Source: Pholiota molesta (taxonomy: Eukaryota; Basidiomycota; Agaricomycetes; Agaricales; Strophariaceae). From it: a DNA stretch of 64,000 bases. A program made the translations under genes and the position numbers. Location: NCBI GenBank assembly GCA_014925825.1, contig JACGCK010000058.1, positions 186,001-250,000 on the forward strand, written 5' to 3'. Shown here in pieces: positions 11,999 through 24,164 of the stretch; positions within the stretch are counted from its first letter, which is position 1; every line of letters starts with the position of its first letter. The notes under the pieces are model-generated. The model was not told where the DNA came from. It ran no database searches and saw only the letters and a program-made list of their open reading frames with translations.

Positions 11999-13249
11999 AT
12001 GCCACCACCGAAACGAAAACGCCAGTCCGGTTTAACTGGCGTAGAACTAGCCGTCGCCCTGGAAGCCCTCAAGAATCTGGGTGTTAAAGCTCGCTTCGAG
12101 TTGATTTCGAAGGAGGAGGGGGAACCGGAGTTGGGATTGGATGATGATGAGGATGAAGGAACGGTTATTGCACTGATCGACAAACTGACGGCAATGCTAC
12201 AAGCAAGGGCTGGTGGTCCACAGGTATGTGGTATTGACACTCTGGTTGCATCTGACTGACTCAGTGGGCTAGACTTACTCCTTCTCGGGGATGACCAATG
12301 ATCTTCTTGACACCTTGAAGATCCGATTTAGTGGCGTACTGAAATTGAAGGACGATGCTGCTGGCTCTGCGATCTTGAGTGACAACCTTGGAAATGATCA
12401 GCTCTGGTCTGCAACCACTCTCCTAACCCATCTTCGTTTCCTTGAAAATTTTGTTCCGCGTCATGTTCGTTTCGATTTTTCATCGCTTGATATGCTGGTT
12501 ATAAGCTCACTGTATTTTCCTTTAGAATGAGTCCGCGACACGTCTATGGATCAACGCATTTTTTTTCCGGGTCTCTACCATGATTCCGAATGACCTTAAG
12601 ATGGCTCTAAGCATCGAACAAGTTGTTCCCGCTGTCACTGACTCGAGCAGCAGCCTGCATACAGTGTCAGGATTCATTGATTTTACGGCCGCGGTGATGG
12701 ACCCGGCGAAGTTGAGTGCGTTCTCCTCTTCCATGTACGCTTTGTTCTTAATTTTCTGCAGACCTTTTCCTAGAGCGGCCTGTTTTGCAGCCTGACGATT
12801 CGGTGTTGTTTGTCTCGGAAGCCAAGGATGTAAGAGTGGAACTTACGAAGCACATTCCTCAGACCATTGCGGAGATGCTTGCGTGCGCCAGACGTACGAA
12901 GTATAGTAGTATTCCCTCCAATTATGCCCTCACGTTTCTCACTGCTGATTTCTAGGAAGAAGATAGTGAGGGGCGTTCTCACTGATGGACGAGAGTGGGT
13001 ATTCCTCATCCTTACCCTGCGGGATGACGATGGAACCGCCACTTATGTACGATCTAACGAGATCAACATCAGTGGGGGTTTTACGACACGTGAAACCTCC
13101 AAAGTAGGGGTCTCCTTGATTTCTGCCATCCTTGCTCATTGGGTACGCCGAGTGGCTCTTCGGCTCAAAGAGTTGAACTAATCGTTGATTGCCAGATTCT
13201 CCATAGTCACCAGCCGTTGGACGAAACCACTGATTTCTTTGAGTCGTGA
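11999..13249 (+). CDS. Basidiomycete hypothetical protein with nuclease-like E-x-K motif
   Basis: An exon chain can be followed from MPPPKRKRQSG to ILHSHQPLDETTDFFES and a TGA at 13247. The main exons begin near 11999, 12272, 12528, about 12793, 12957 and about 13195, joined by short GT-AG introns. The core reads PDDSVLFVSEAKDVRVELTKHIPQTIAEMLACARR, then VRGVLTDGREWVFLILTL. This pattern recurs in many agaricomycete proteins of unknown function. The hydrophobic strand ending in E-A-K followed by a helix resembles the PD-(D/E)XK nuclease half-motif, which is only an inference. The acidic N-terminal helix region (ELGLDDDEDEG) is less conserved in type. Function unknown. Confidence 0.65.
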
Positions 13250-14667
13250 GATGCCCCCTGCCGCCCATTTTATTATGCGAGAGTGCCGAGAATGTGTGGC
13301 AACTTTTGAAATATGTACCTTTGTTCGTGAATCTCGTTCCACTCGAGTCGAGATCTGTGAATAGTCGAGTGTTAGGGATTGCCACCTTGATGGACAATGA
13401 TCTTTGCCATGCAGCGCTTGTCAACTTTCCGCGTGCCATGACGTTACGCTCCCTCTAAACATCCTTCATACTCAATGTTTGTCCGCCTTTTAATCATCCA
13501 CATGCTTACTTGGTGATTAGATACGCGTTCTTTCGTTACTATTCATATGACCTTCTGTCTTATTCTTGAATTTACCTCCCTCATGGACAATTCAATTCAA
13601 CTTGTTCATGATGAGCTGGAAATCACCGAAATCATATTCTCGATTCTACCCATCAGGTCAGGGATTGCTGGGGATTGCTCGTTCGAAACGGCGCCGGCTT
13701 GTAAGTCCTTTATCGGGGTTTATGTTTTGTCCTTATCCTTCTCTTGTCTTTTGGCGCACCCATTTCTGGTTTTCTACGAGTTTGCGCATTGTCCCAACAA
13801 CGCTTGCGCCTTTTTAAAAATCATCTGTAGCATGTATATTTTTCCGCACGTTTTGACTGTCGTGTTCCTCCTAGACCTTTCTTCCACATCTCTCTTGCTG
13901 TTAGCGGCTACTTCCTTTCTCGTCTTGCTACGTTGCTACGTTGGGGGCCGAATGGTGTACGAATACTCTTTAACTCATTGTATTCTTCACTCGCATCTTC
14001 TCTTAATTTATCCCCGCAACTATCCACGAGGCGAACGCGGCTTATCCTGTGGATGCTCGCACTCTCCGAATCCCTGCCAAGGCGCCGTTTTCCCGCGAGA
14101 ATACAGAAAGTTTATATGGGAAGAGCAAGACGATCGCCTTTCATATTTCAGACATGATACTTGTCTTCGGCTGACGTGTGGGATATACACCGCAAATATC
14201 GATACTGCGCAGACTGAGACAGAGTGGTGACCCACCGCAGACCGCGCGTTACGATCGAAGTTCGAACTGGTGGCGCACTGAGAATGGTGGCGTCCGAGAG
14301 GGAACGCTCGACTACACAATCCGCCACGCTAATAAAAGCATCCCACTTGATCCCACCACCGAACTTGACAGCCTGCGAGGCCGCCATAGACGATTGATCA
14401 TGAGTGACGGGCGCTGAGAAGGAGCGCCTGGACGTGATGCCGACGCAGTGCGTATTCACTTTTCACATGCTTCGAGCTACGTGCACTCGCATTTTTGGAG
14501 ATAGACTTGAGGGTCCTTGCGCAGATTCCTATTTTATTGTATACAACATGTCGTAGTGTTCATTATTCCGACGTTTTACTGGTAAATCTCTGGGTGCAAC
14601 GATAGATAGCGAAATATAATTTTGAATCAGCGTCTGTCACCCGCCTCTTATACCGTGCGTCTCAGTC
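13250..14667. other. Intergenic region with a second gene relic
   Basis: Contains the 14025-14100 copy of the relic also seen at 11505-11585. The open frame at 13547-14230 (+) is hydrophobic, crosses several intron-like GT...AG signals, and shows no known domain. I regard it as chance plus relic, not a gene. The 3' flank of the membrane-protein gene occupies its right end. Confidence 0.4.
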
Positions 14668-16543
14668 TCACGGCTTCTCTTCTTCGGGCTCGGGGGATGC
14701 AAGATCAGATTCAGCGGTGTTGTGGAATAGCAGCATGCTGGAGAGCCGCAGCTCTGTCGTCGCTTGCATCCGTTTTTGCAGTCGTGCTTTGGAGTTGAAC
14801 CTATGGCCCAAGTCGAGCGTCAGCAGGGAGTTCGGGGATCGAGCAGAGCGTTGTGGGAGCTTACATTGCGAGAATGGAATTTGCGTATACTATCGAGGGA
14901 AGAGATATTTTAGCGTGATGATTAATTGTTGGTATTGATTTAGTAGACTCACGTCTTGGTACGGCGAACTCGATGGAAAGATACAAGACTGTTGATGGCC
15001 TCGTAGCGTACTATGATAATACTGAAATCAGAACATTCTATGATGCACAATTGACAAAATTCTCACCACAGCAATCGTTGTAATCGCCATGATGCTATCA
15101 CGACGTTCAGAAAGGTACGAAATTAGAACAGAGAGTGGAACTCACGCTGTTAACAGCCCCGTTCCAATGAAGAACAATACCAGGAATTTGATCACATTTC
15201 TACTCCTGTAATATGATATCGTCAGAGATATCACACTTCATGATAGACAGCTTGTTCGACGTACTTCGCTCGTCCTCCAGGACTGGTGTTCCAGAGCAGG
15301 AACGATAGCGTTCCGGCTATCGTACTGTCAATAACTGCTGTCGATCCAAATGCCACGTAGATCATGGTCTGCGCAGATGTTTATCATAACTCGAAAGCGT
15401 AGATAATCCAAAGAAAGACGGACCTGAAATGTGTCTGAGAAGTTGAAGAATCGGCCGTCTTGTTCTCTTGGAAAGACGCAAAATCAGAAAGCGCTCATGT
15501 AATGCAGTGGACACTCACAGATACACCAAGAAGGCTTGATCCAACGTCTGCTCAGTATGTGACGGAATTTTAGGATCGAGCATCGCGACTCACCGATTCC
15601 CGTTCCTGCAAGTTTCAGAAATCGGTAAGTTTATTTCCAAAAGAGGAATAGTGGCAAGGTACCAATCGCGTAGATAAACAGTACGACCGAAACGCCCTGA
15701 GCAGAACGATTTAGTTAGAGTGACGAAAAGAGAGCGAGGCACGTACCTGGATGACATTCGACATGAATATACTCAGCGGTATACTTCGAGCGACTATCCA
15801 CGGGGATGGAATCAGAGAAAGCTCAGCGCTAGCGAAAGGGATCGAGTATACATTGCCAGATGATGCTGAGGTAGTAACTGCTTATCCGGTAAACAAAGAA
15901 GCGATAGATGGAAAGAAGAGACACTTGCCTTTGAACGAGCACTATCAGCAACGCCTTGATTGTTGCAAATCCCTAACAAGAGACCAATTCAGTTGAGTTG
16001 CGAATCCGATCTAGACCGTTCTTTGTGCTGCCGACCTTCAACGTCCTACGATTCAAAGCAATACAGGTTAGATAACGTTTGTGAGACAGCTAATACGGTG
16101 ATGGGCGCTGACCACAGAAGACTATCGTCCATAAAGCTCAGCGGTTTTAAGATGGACATGTACATCATGATCGCTGAGAATATGAGGTGTAGCGTGTCAA
16201 GGATGCTGTGCGGATGGATTAGGATGAGCGCGATTGAATTGAGGTACGGGGTAGGTACGGGGTTAAGGCGGGGAGCTCACAGAACAGCTACGATCTAACG
16301 CGAATCGCGAGTGTCAGAACCTTTTTCATGGGATACGGGTAGAATGATCGCCTCACTAACCATGATCTTTCTATGTTTTGAGTCTCTCGTATACGTCATA
16401 AAGTACTGGTATGTTTGCAGTAGAGCAGCGCCGAAAAGTCTGAGCTATCTGTGAGCGAGTCGTATTCGAATAGGCTGTGGCCGATCTTACATTGCTCCTA
16501 CGGAGAACCCAAGGAATAATGCGCCAATATTTTCTTCTTCCAT
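14668..16543 (-). CDS. DUF6534-like seven-transmembrane protein
   Basis: A multi-exon minus-strand gene starting MEEENIGALFLGFSVGA. Splicing across 16491-16436 leads into ILFGAALLQTYQYFMTYTRDS, the usual first-helix layout of this large basidiomycete family. A downstream exon (about 15300) reads TMIYVAFGSTAVIDSTIAGTLSFLLWNTSPGGRAK, matching the family's helix-6 region. The cytosolic tail ends SDLASPEPEEEKP before TGA at 14670-14668. About eight or nine short exons separated by ~50 bp introns lie between, some only a few codons long, so exact boundaries in 15400-16300 are uncertain. Ligand and signalling role unknown. Predicted plasma or internal membrane. Confidence 0.7.
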
Positions 16544-17487
16544 GATCGAGGGCGTAACCGTAGTCATCTCGTCAACGAAACAGGAGAACAGAAGGCAGAT
16601 AGTTCGTTCGTGGAAGAATAGAGCAAGAGTGTCAGTGCGTGTCTTCTTCGAATCCGAGCCCTTAAATTGGCCCGCTCTTGAAGCAGTGCTTCGACAAAAA
16701 TAGATTTCCGATTGAAATGGAAGATGATGCTGGCTGGTGGGCATCTGAGAAGCTTGCACGTCCAAGTATGATGTACATGAATACAACTGGGGATATATCC
16801 TCTTTGTATACATAGTGGCAGGTGCATACGTACCTGTGCAGATCTTTAGCGCGGTCATTGTAAGCCACCAACATATTTCAAGATTTGGGATACTATTACT
16901 TACGCTTAAAACTTCGAGCATCATCAGGCTTCAAAAGGTCAATCGATAATTCTTTAGCAAGGCAGTTTCCTATTTACAAGCAGAAACATGTATCTTATAA
17001 AATATTGAATGACCGTTATAAGGACAACGTGGAAGGTCCTCGGACTCACTGTAGATCACCAACATTGCGAGGTGCAAGCATCAGAAAAAGACACTCCCAA
17101 TCTTCGGATCCGTGAGTGAATGAAACCAATGGGAAGTGCACTTCTTGACTTTACAATCGTTGTATGCTTTCAGATGCACATTACTTACTGTTGAACGTAT
17201 ATTATATGGCGGTGAAGAACTGCCGAACTAATAAGTACCTCGTTCGAATCGTCACGACACTCGGTCTGAGTCGGTCATCGCACCACCGCAAAGTATGCAT
17301 TTTAGATGGGACAAGCTTTTCTTAAACAGGAATGAATATCTAATGCAATGTGAATGGATTTTTGTTTGCGAATCCTGGACCAGTGGACCTGGAGGCTGGT
17401 AATCGGGATACTTACTGTGGGCTGCTGGGTTGTTTCTCGAGTGTCGATGGGTAGGGGAAAAAAATTAGACTCACTAACCAAACCTAA
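16544..17487. other. Intergenic region, nothing recognised
   Basis: AT-rich between the membrane-protein start and tRNA-Glu. Open frames on the minus strand (16564-16924) overlap the gene's likely 5' leader and show no domain. Confidence 0.45.
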
Positions 17488-17565
17488 TTCGGGTACGGGG
17501 AATCGAACCCCGAGCTGCCGCGATCGCATGAGAGGCGGCAATGTTAGCCGTTACACCATACCCGA
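17488..17565 (-). tRNA. tRNA-Glu (CTC) with a 6 nt intron
   Basis: Same acceptor stem, D arm and T arm as the copy at 5862. The anticodon stem is GCCGC/GCGGC with 13 nt between, so a 6 nt intron is inferred; anticodon CTC. The intron differs in length and sequence from the first copy, while the mature parts are identical. Confidence 0.92.
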
Positions 17566-17876
17566 TTACAAGAGGTGTATTTCAGAGAATCTCGGATTGT
17601 GCGTGATACATATTCAACGCTTGTCCACCAACAATCTACTGCAGCAGTCGCACCAATTATAACATGACCCAAGTACTTTGTCGCCTGGTTCAAGTCAGCT
17701 TAAATGTCATCAACTTTTCTTAATATTTAGACAAGAGAATAGTCAAATAATATCGTCGAGTATGATTACGACGATGAGTATATTACAATACTAGTAGTAC
17801 AGGTAGAGCATCAACGAAATGTCGAAGAAAAACTACCGCGCAACTACTGCGAGCTGATCGACTTCATATCCATACA
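17566..17876. other. Short intergenic region
   Basis: AT-rich and non-coding by eye; holds the 3' flank of the next minus-strand gene. Confidence 0.4.
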
Positions 17877-18924
17877 TCATCGACTCTGTGCCTCGACCCA
17901 AACCCAATCACTATCTTCCCTCCGTACCAGCTTCCCTATGCCTAGAAACCCTTTGAACAGTCGTGTTCGCGCCAGAATTTGCGTGCAGTGACTATGGGCT
18001 GGAGGCGAATGTTCCTTAGCAGGGGGCGCGTGGAATTCGCTCGGTCTGCGTTTCTTCAATCGCCTCCCCGTACGGGACCTGTGCGCGTCGAAAGGGTTCC
18101 CCATGGACTCCAACTCTTCCGTCGTCGGCGATTCGATGGTGGACCAGCTGTCCGCCTCCGCGCGGCACGCTGGGCTGTCGCACATCTGAAGTCAACGTCA
18201 ATATGAGAACGTCTACGGGTAAAGTGGAGCGTACGAACGGCGGTCAGTTGGAGGACGCTCCTCCGGAGCACGTAGGTACCCTCTGGGCGCCCGTCGACCA
18301 CGCCTACGGAGCTGGCGTCGAACTGGAAGTCCGTGCTGAAATCGAGCACGGAGTAGACCGGCTGGTGGCGGTGGGTAAGGGCGAGTGCCGCGCCTTTCAG
18401 GTAGACGTCCAAACCGCCTAGCGTCGACGACGTTTGCGTCATACCGCGTAACGAGCGCTGCTCCAAGGTCATGGTTGAGAATAACGGCCCGTGGTCTTCG
18501 CGTACACTCTGATAACAGACCGAAGACCGCGATGAGGAAGCGACGCTGGGGTTGTTCAGCGATTGAAGTTCAGAGATGGGGTCGGAAGGGTAGAGCCCAG
18601 GCTTTGCCGTGAGGAAGGAGCCTCGGTCGGAGTTGGGATGTGAGAGGAAGAGGACGTCGTCTGCGGGATCCCATACAGCCACGAAAGCGAGGGATTTAAT
18701 GGTTTCGGCGTCCACTCCAGTGTCGTCTTCAAATGATTCGTCCTCTAACGTGATGTCGCTGTCGGTTATATAGATGTCGTAGCCACCTTCCTGTCGAGAT
18801 AAGGAAATGAAATTGAGAATTCGGGAAAGGTAATGTCCGAGCGTACCGAAGACCCTGAGCCCGTTTCCACCATATCCTGACGCATTTCCCCATCGTAATT
18901 CTGGAGCGGACGAGTTGAAAACAT
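17877..18924 (-). CDS. Hypothetical acidic/serine-rich protein
   Basis: Start MFSTRPLQNYDGEMRQDMVETGSGSS at 18924. A 56 bp intron (GTACGCTCGG...CGACAG) then leads into EGGYDIYITDSDITLEDESFEDDTGVDAETIKSLAFVAVWDPADD... and a long open exon to about 18240. A second intron with the same GTACGCTC donor is likely near 18230-18180. The final exon frame is uncertain: one option ends in VWVEAQSR at 17877, another stops earlier near 18016. Features are an acidic N-terminal third, FVAVWDPADDVLFLSHP, and Ser-rich linkers. I do not recognise the family. GC content is higher than in the flanking DNA, which supports coding. Confidence 0.5.
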
Positions 18925-19704
18925 GGGCAGTGAGGGCGAAGTGCTAAACAAGGCGACCTGTCGATTCGTTCGTGCCGTTCTTATAGCTGATTCTGTCGGC
19001 CAAATTACATTCTGTGAGAATACATGGTGGGTATGCTGGCATCGACGAAGCCATACCTTATCATTTCCGGGTGCAAATGATGAGCCCAGATGCCAACGCG
19101 TCATGCCTCGTGCGCAGTCGTGCCAGTAACCAAGGGTGTTTTCGCGCCAGATGGGATTCGGCGTGTCTACAACGTGTTCGCGATGTTATATTAGAGCTCT
19201 GGGGTTCCAACACGAGGTTATACATTCAGAGCGAGGGGTCGGGTATTGATCATGCTACAAGCAGATGTTAGGCACTTTATAACGGCAAGTACACAAGATA
19301 CTCACCATACGTCCTGGTCAATCATTAGCATTGCTGACGAAGAGCAACAAAACGCGGACTTCCACCGGCGTAGCATGGGAATTTACACCTTCCAGTGAGC
19401 AATAGAACCTGAGGTATGTGGATTCAACGCGTTTTTCACTTGCAGGAGATGTCAGCGAAAACGGAATATGCTGGTGAATGGACAGGTGCAAGTTGCGACG
19501 CGTCGTCTCGTCGTTGTTGCGCTTACATAAGGAAACTCGATGTCGGACCATTGCAAGAAAGACTTAGAATGTAGGTTCTTTGAATGGTAAGGAAAGTCCG
19601 AGAGATAACTAAACATTGTCAAGGAAATAAGCACTCTCTACCTAGTTCCAGACGAGGTTGATAGCTCACGGACTCCGGAGGCTTTCAGCTGGACGCAAAA
19701 AAAG
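18925..19704. other. Intergenic region, nothing recognised
   Basis: No open frame with a recognisable domain. It includes the upstream region of the acidic protein gene and ends at tRNA-Glu. Confidence 0.4.
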
Positions 19705-19776
19705 TTCCGGTACGGGGAATCGAACCCCGAGCTACCGCGTGAAAGGCGGTAATGTTAGCCGTTACACCATACCGGA
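19705..19776 (-). tRNA. tRNA-Glu (TTC), intronless
   Basis: 72 nt including discriminator. Acceptor stem TCCGGTA/TACCGGA, D arm and T arm as in the two CTC copies, anticodon stem ACCGC/GCGGT, loop CTTTCAC, so the anticodon is TTC. This isoacceptor lacks the short intron found in the two CTC genes. Confidence 0.94.
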
Positions 19777-20142
19777 TTGAAGCCTCGATTCACTTGTGAA
19801 ATACACATCTTTCTGCGGCATTTACCAAAGGTCCCTGGGCGAAAGTTTGCTGGCTTGCGCTGCGAAGTCGTGTATAAATCAGGGCGTTGAGGGGACGTTC
19901 ATGGTTCAATAATTGCTAACACAAGTGTATTAGAGGACACAGAAAGTTCTGAAAGGTCGCTCAATCATATAAATTCCGAGCGGCGAGCATATTGGGCGTC
20001 TAATGTCGGCCTGTGAGACTAGGCAGAAAACATATCTCGGTACCCTTCGAAATGAATAAAATATATGGAAATTGCTGTAACGACAGGCATTAGAGAGTTA
20101 TATTGACTTGTAACGGAAAGGGAAGCTCGAGTTCGACATTAC
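19777..20142. other. Intergenic region
   Basis: 3' flank of the membrane-protein gene that follows; no gene seen. Confidence 0.4.
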
Positions 20143-21232
20143 TTAGGCGACCGCGTTCTTGGTCAACTTCTCGTCATGTTCATCGCGCTTTACGACTCCG
20201 AGGCGACGTGTTAGGCGTTTGCGAACGTAAATAAGCCCATTCACGAGTGAAAAGACGACGCATTGGCCGATGGCAATCCCAACAATATATATGGCGAGTT
20301 TCTTAGAGCCTTTGCTCGGGTCGAGGAATGAATAAGCTTGATTGAATGGAAAATGAGTGGCATATATTCGTAAGAGAAAGTCGTGACGTACTGTAAAATC
20401 CCTGCGTAGCATGGGTAACATACACGAGACCTAGATATCCTCCTAAGATTACCAAAGTTGTAATCAAATGCTTCCAAGGGTTCGGCTCGATGTTAGTGAA
20501 GCATATTTCGAACAACGCGAAGGCGGTATTGAGAGCGTGTTTCGAGATATTTGACCATGCTAGAAGGACATATAAGACTCGGTCTTCAGCGAGAGAGGAG
20601 ATGGAGTGTGTGACATACAGAAGTAGGGTGTAGCAAAGGTCGAAGACGACGACAGCAGAACCCAGTACACAATAGTTACCAGAATAGCTATGTACGACGG
20701 AGGCCAATTAGTAAACGAAGCGCTCCGCGTTGGTTCGATGTACTCACGAAACGTAGTAACGGTGGCCAATAGGAAGATATGGAGACAACGTAGAACTTGT
20801 GGCCAACTTTGCAAGGGGTATCGTTGTTCGCCGTTTTTGTAAATTTTAACGTATAGGATCGTTTGAGTCCCAGAAGCGAAAAAGTACGCGCAGATGCCAA
20901 TATACGTCAAGTTCGTAAAATAAGAGAAAAATCTGGGTAGTCGGATATGTAGAAATTAGCTGGGTACTCTAAGAGACGGATGTTGCTTGAAATGCCACGT
21001 ACGAGTTGATATCCTTTGTTTTCGTCCCTTCCCAAACCAATATAAAGACCAGAGTTACGAGAACATAAACAGCGATGACAGATCTCACGAACGCGAGTTG
21101 GACGGGCGAGAGAAGGTAGGAGGTCACCAGATGCAACTTAGCGTCGAATTCTGTGCTGCCCATTTTTGCAGTTGGAGCGACGGGATGGAAGGAGCGAGCC
21201 GGCATATTACTTAGTGGACACTGTGTATACAT
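20143..21232 (-). CDS. FAR-17a/AIG1-like (ADTRP family) multi-pass membrane protein
   Basis: Exons on the minus strand join into a hydrophobic protein of about 290 residues: N-terminal ...VTSYLLSPVQLAFVRSVIAVYVLVTLVF, then FFSYFTNLTYIGICAYFFASGTQTILYV, YPLQSWPQVLRCLHIFLLATVTTF, ILVTIVYWVLLSS, WSNISKHALNTAFALFEICFTNI, HLITTLVILGGYLGLVYVTHATQGF and KKLAIYIVGIAIGQCVVFSLVNGLIYV, ending in a basic tail. Six or seven membrane segments, the 'F(T)NLTYIG' stretch and the 'SNISKHALNT' stretch agree with the AIG1/ADTRP family, whose animal members are threonine hydrolases of fatty-acid esters of hydroxy fatty acids. Introns are 50-60 bp with GT-AG ends. Start is either 21232 (MYTQCPLS) or 21205 (MPARSFHP). 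Hydrolase activity is an inference from the family. Confidence 0.65.
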
Positions 21233-24164
21233 GCTTTGGCAGGTGAGTTGCGGCGCGTGCCTGAAATTCTATTGACGTATGTACGAATAACCGCTTGCTC
21301 CTACCCGAAAGGGCTTAAGCTGAAAAGCTGGACGTTTTCAGACACCAATACTTATTCGACTACTGTTGAAAAATAAGTCAACTTGTGGAGGAGACAAGAG
21401 ACCTACATTCATAGAGTCCACTACATTCATAATGCTATGCATTCATATTTCAATAATTTAATATTGAACACGAGCGATTTAAATTTGAATGAGGAACCTG
21501 TGTTAGTAGCGTCGCACAACTATTGTCACTCCTATCAGCGCTATCATTTCAATGTTCTTAATGTTACATTCTGGACGTGGTACGCTTCGAATGTTCCAAC
21601 AAGCGCCCACGCGCCCACCAGCTACAGGCGCCGGAGCTTGGACTTGGTCAACGAGGTAGAACTGAACGAGGTGCCGGTTCGGCCTTCCGCCGTGCCGCTG
21701 CGTCATGAGGCGAGAGGCAATGGAAAGTTCAACCGAGCATGACGCGAATGTATTCTTCATCTTCAACGTTGGATTTGTTCTTTCTCCATTTTATCCTCCC
21801 TCTACCTTCTTCAATGCTTAGATTCCTTATTTGATAATCGTACAGGCGCCTCTGTATCGTATTCAACACTGAATTCATTCAATGACCCTCCATTTTTATC
21901 CAGCTCTAATGGCCATGGCCGAGAAGCAGTCGCACGAGAAACGATTGAGGGAGATAGTCCATCGTCAAGAACGTCAATGACTCAAGTCGGTGCCTGAAAA
22001 AATATCTCCTTCAAGGTCTATTTCTCCTGCTCTCGCTCCTTCCTTGACGGTGAGCGCTAACTAGTGCTAACTACCTACCCAATGCACAGATGTTCAACAT
22101 CTCTTCCCTCTTCATAGAGCCTTTCGAGTTGCGCTACGCGACGCTCCGAAAGCGGTTCGGCCTGGGGTAACGCACACTCAAGAACAGATCGTGGTCTTCG
22201 AACGTGAATTTGCGAAAGGACACGCGCACGTCCTCGCGAGGCGGAGGGCGTCGGGCAGAGGTCGGGACGCTCTGATGCATTGATTCGTGAGTGTCCTGTA
22301 TCGTCGCTTTCCCTCCTTACCACCTTATAGTTTGGTCCCGGCGCGGTTTGGCCTTCATCGTATTTCCGTGCTAATGTTCGTACAGGATGCACGAATGCCC
22401 CCGCTCGAGCTCGCTGTTGAAGATCAAGACCTTCGACGATTGTTGCGGGGTACGCACCAGGGAAAGGACGTAAGTCACAAGGGCAGCATTGGGCCCTCTT
22501 ATGCAGGATGCAGTCAGGAAAGGTGCGTGCGCGTTGTGTCAGGCTTCCACTCTCTGTGCGCTTCTTTCTTGTCATGAGCGTTCGCTCATATGATCCTTGT
22601 TTTTTCTTGTACATGCGTTTTCTTCATTCCATTTAGGTCATCAACTCAGTAAAATTCGCAAGGTGTCGCCTCAATTGGGCTCATCATAACGTACTGTTTC
22701 CAAGGCCTAACTCGGGACGAGGTGCCTATGTTCGGGTGTTGTGCTCGTCCGAAGAAGCTCGTGGTATTTACTTGTTTTACGCGCAGGTTCCCTTCATACG
22801 TCGGTGTCGGCGTCGACAACGGTGTCCTTGAGGACGCCGAGGTCCTGGACCATCACAAGGTGGGCGCAACCAAGGCGCGGCATCTGCTCGTCTGTCTGCT
22901 TCTGCTGGGGAAGCGTAACACCGCACGCGTTTCCATATTCAATTGAATGACCTTCTCTTGCTATCCGATTATTTACTAGTAATTCGTTAACCCTTTACCT
23001 TTGTAATATATTCTGATTTTCTGCTCGACCATGGTCCATTAATGCTTTTGCCTCTTTTCCGCGAGGATCAGGACATCGTTTAAATTTATTTACCTTACAG
23101 TCTACTTTATGTTGAATCGCAATTCGCGAGCAACTCGCCTCCAGCTCATGTAGTTGTAGTATACATTGTAATCTAGGTATCGGCTTGGCCCGCGTTCAGC
23201 GCACGATGGTGCATGCTGATATATCAAGCGTGCACGCTTGACACACGCAAATGCACACTATTGCGTGTTTGGTAGATACCTGTCCCGCTTGTCTTGTGTA
23301 GAGCGGTAAACTTTGTTCTGGAATGTTGTCGGAATGACCTCGTAAATGCCAATTACATAGTGGAGTCATACTCTATGATAGTATGAAATATGGGACAAAC
23401 CACGATGGCCTTGATTGCAGACGGCCTCAAGACGTCAAGCTTTCAAGCCTGAATTCTGCTATGGAACAACGTCTGGGTACAACGAGAAAAATGGAGAGAG
23501 GACCAACGGAGACGTTCACGGTGAGACAGGCTCGCCAGTCATATCAAAATTGTCGCAGAAAATCCATGGCCCATTAACGGGCAGGGCGTTGAATACTCCA
23601 ATTAACACCATTAGTTGCCCATCTCTGACCTCGTTCCCGATGTCCCTACCAAATGTTAGCCCTTTGCATAAATCGATGTAGCATGTTTGAGCTCTTGCAA
23701 TGAATGCACGAAGACGCCGCCCCAGGAAGGACCGCCATTGGCCAAACAATGGGGGCGTGCATACTTCGAAGCGGTAACAAGTGTGAGAAATGTCGAATTT
23801 GGGGAGAGCGTGTCTGATTCATGCATTGCTGAAGGCCTTTTATCCCATCCTCCTTTTCCCTGCAGGCTTTTATAGGTTCCCCATTATCCAATAGTGGACG
23901 ACTGATATCCGGATATGTACTTCATCGGCTCAAAAATCGTCGCCTTCAAGGCGTGGAGATCTCCGAAAGGTTCAAGTTCGTCCTTGTGAAACGAGGAGGT
24001 GGCGAGAATACTTTTGGGGTGCGGAATCATTAATCATCCCTCTTTGCATAACAGAATACGACGTACCCCCCACAGATATATGCCGCCGTATTGTCATCCA
24101 ACCCAAGGATCAGCGCTCAACACTCCACTCCAAAACACTGCCGCCGACATCTCCATTACTTCCA
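21233..24164. other. Long intergenic region, possible decayed gene at 22080-22950
   Basis: Nearly 3 kb without a convincing gene. On the plus strand 22110-22270 reads roughly THTQEQIVVFEREFAKGHAHVLARRRASG, and 22722-22946 reads PMFGCCARPKKLVVFTCFTRRF..., with GT...AG signals between. These could be exons of a decayed or very divergent gene, but no known domain emerges. The minus-strand frame 22075-22614 overlaps it and is Arg-rich, probably a shadow. Confidence 0.35.

Noticed and set aside
13547..14230. 227-residue hydrophobic frame
   Set aside because: It runs through intron-like T-rich DNA and a gene relic; hydrophobicity comes from T-rich codons.
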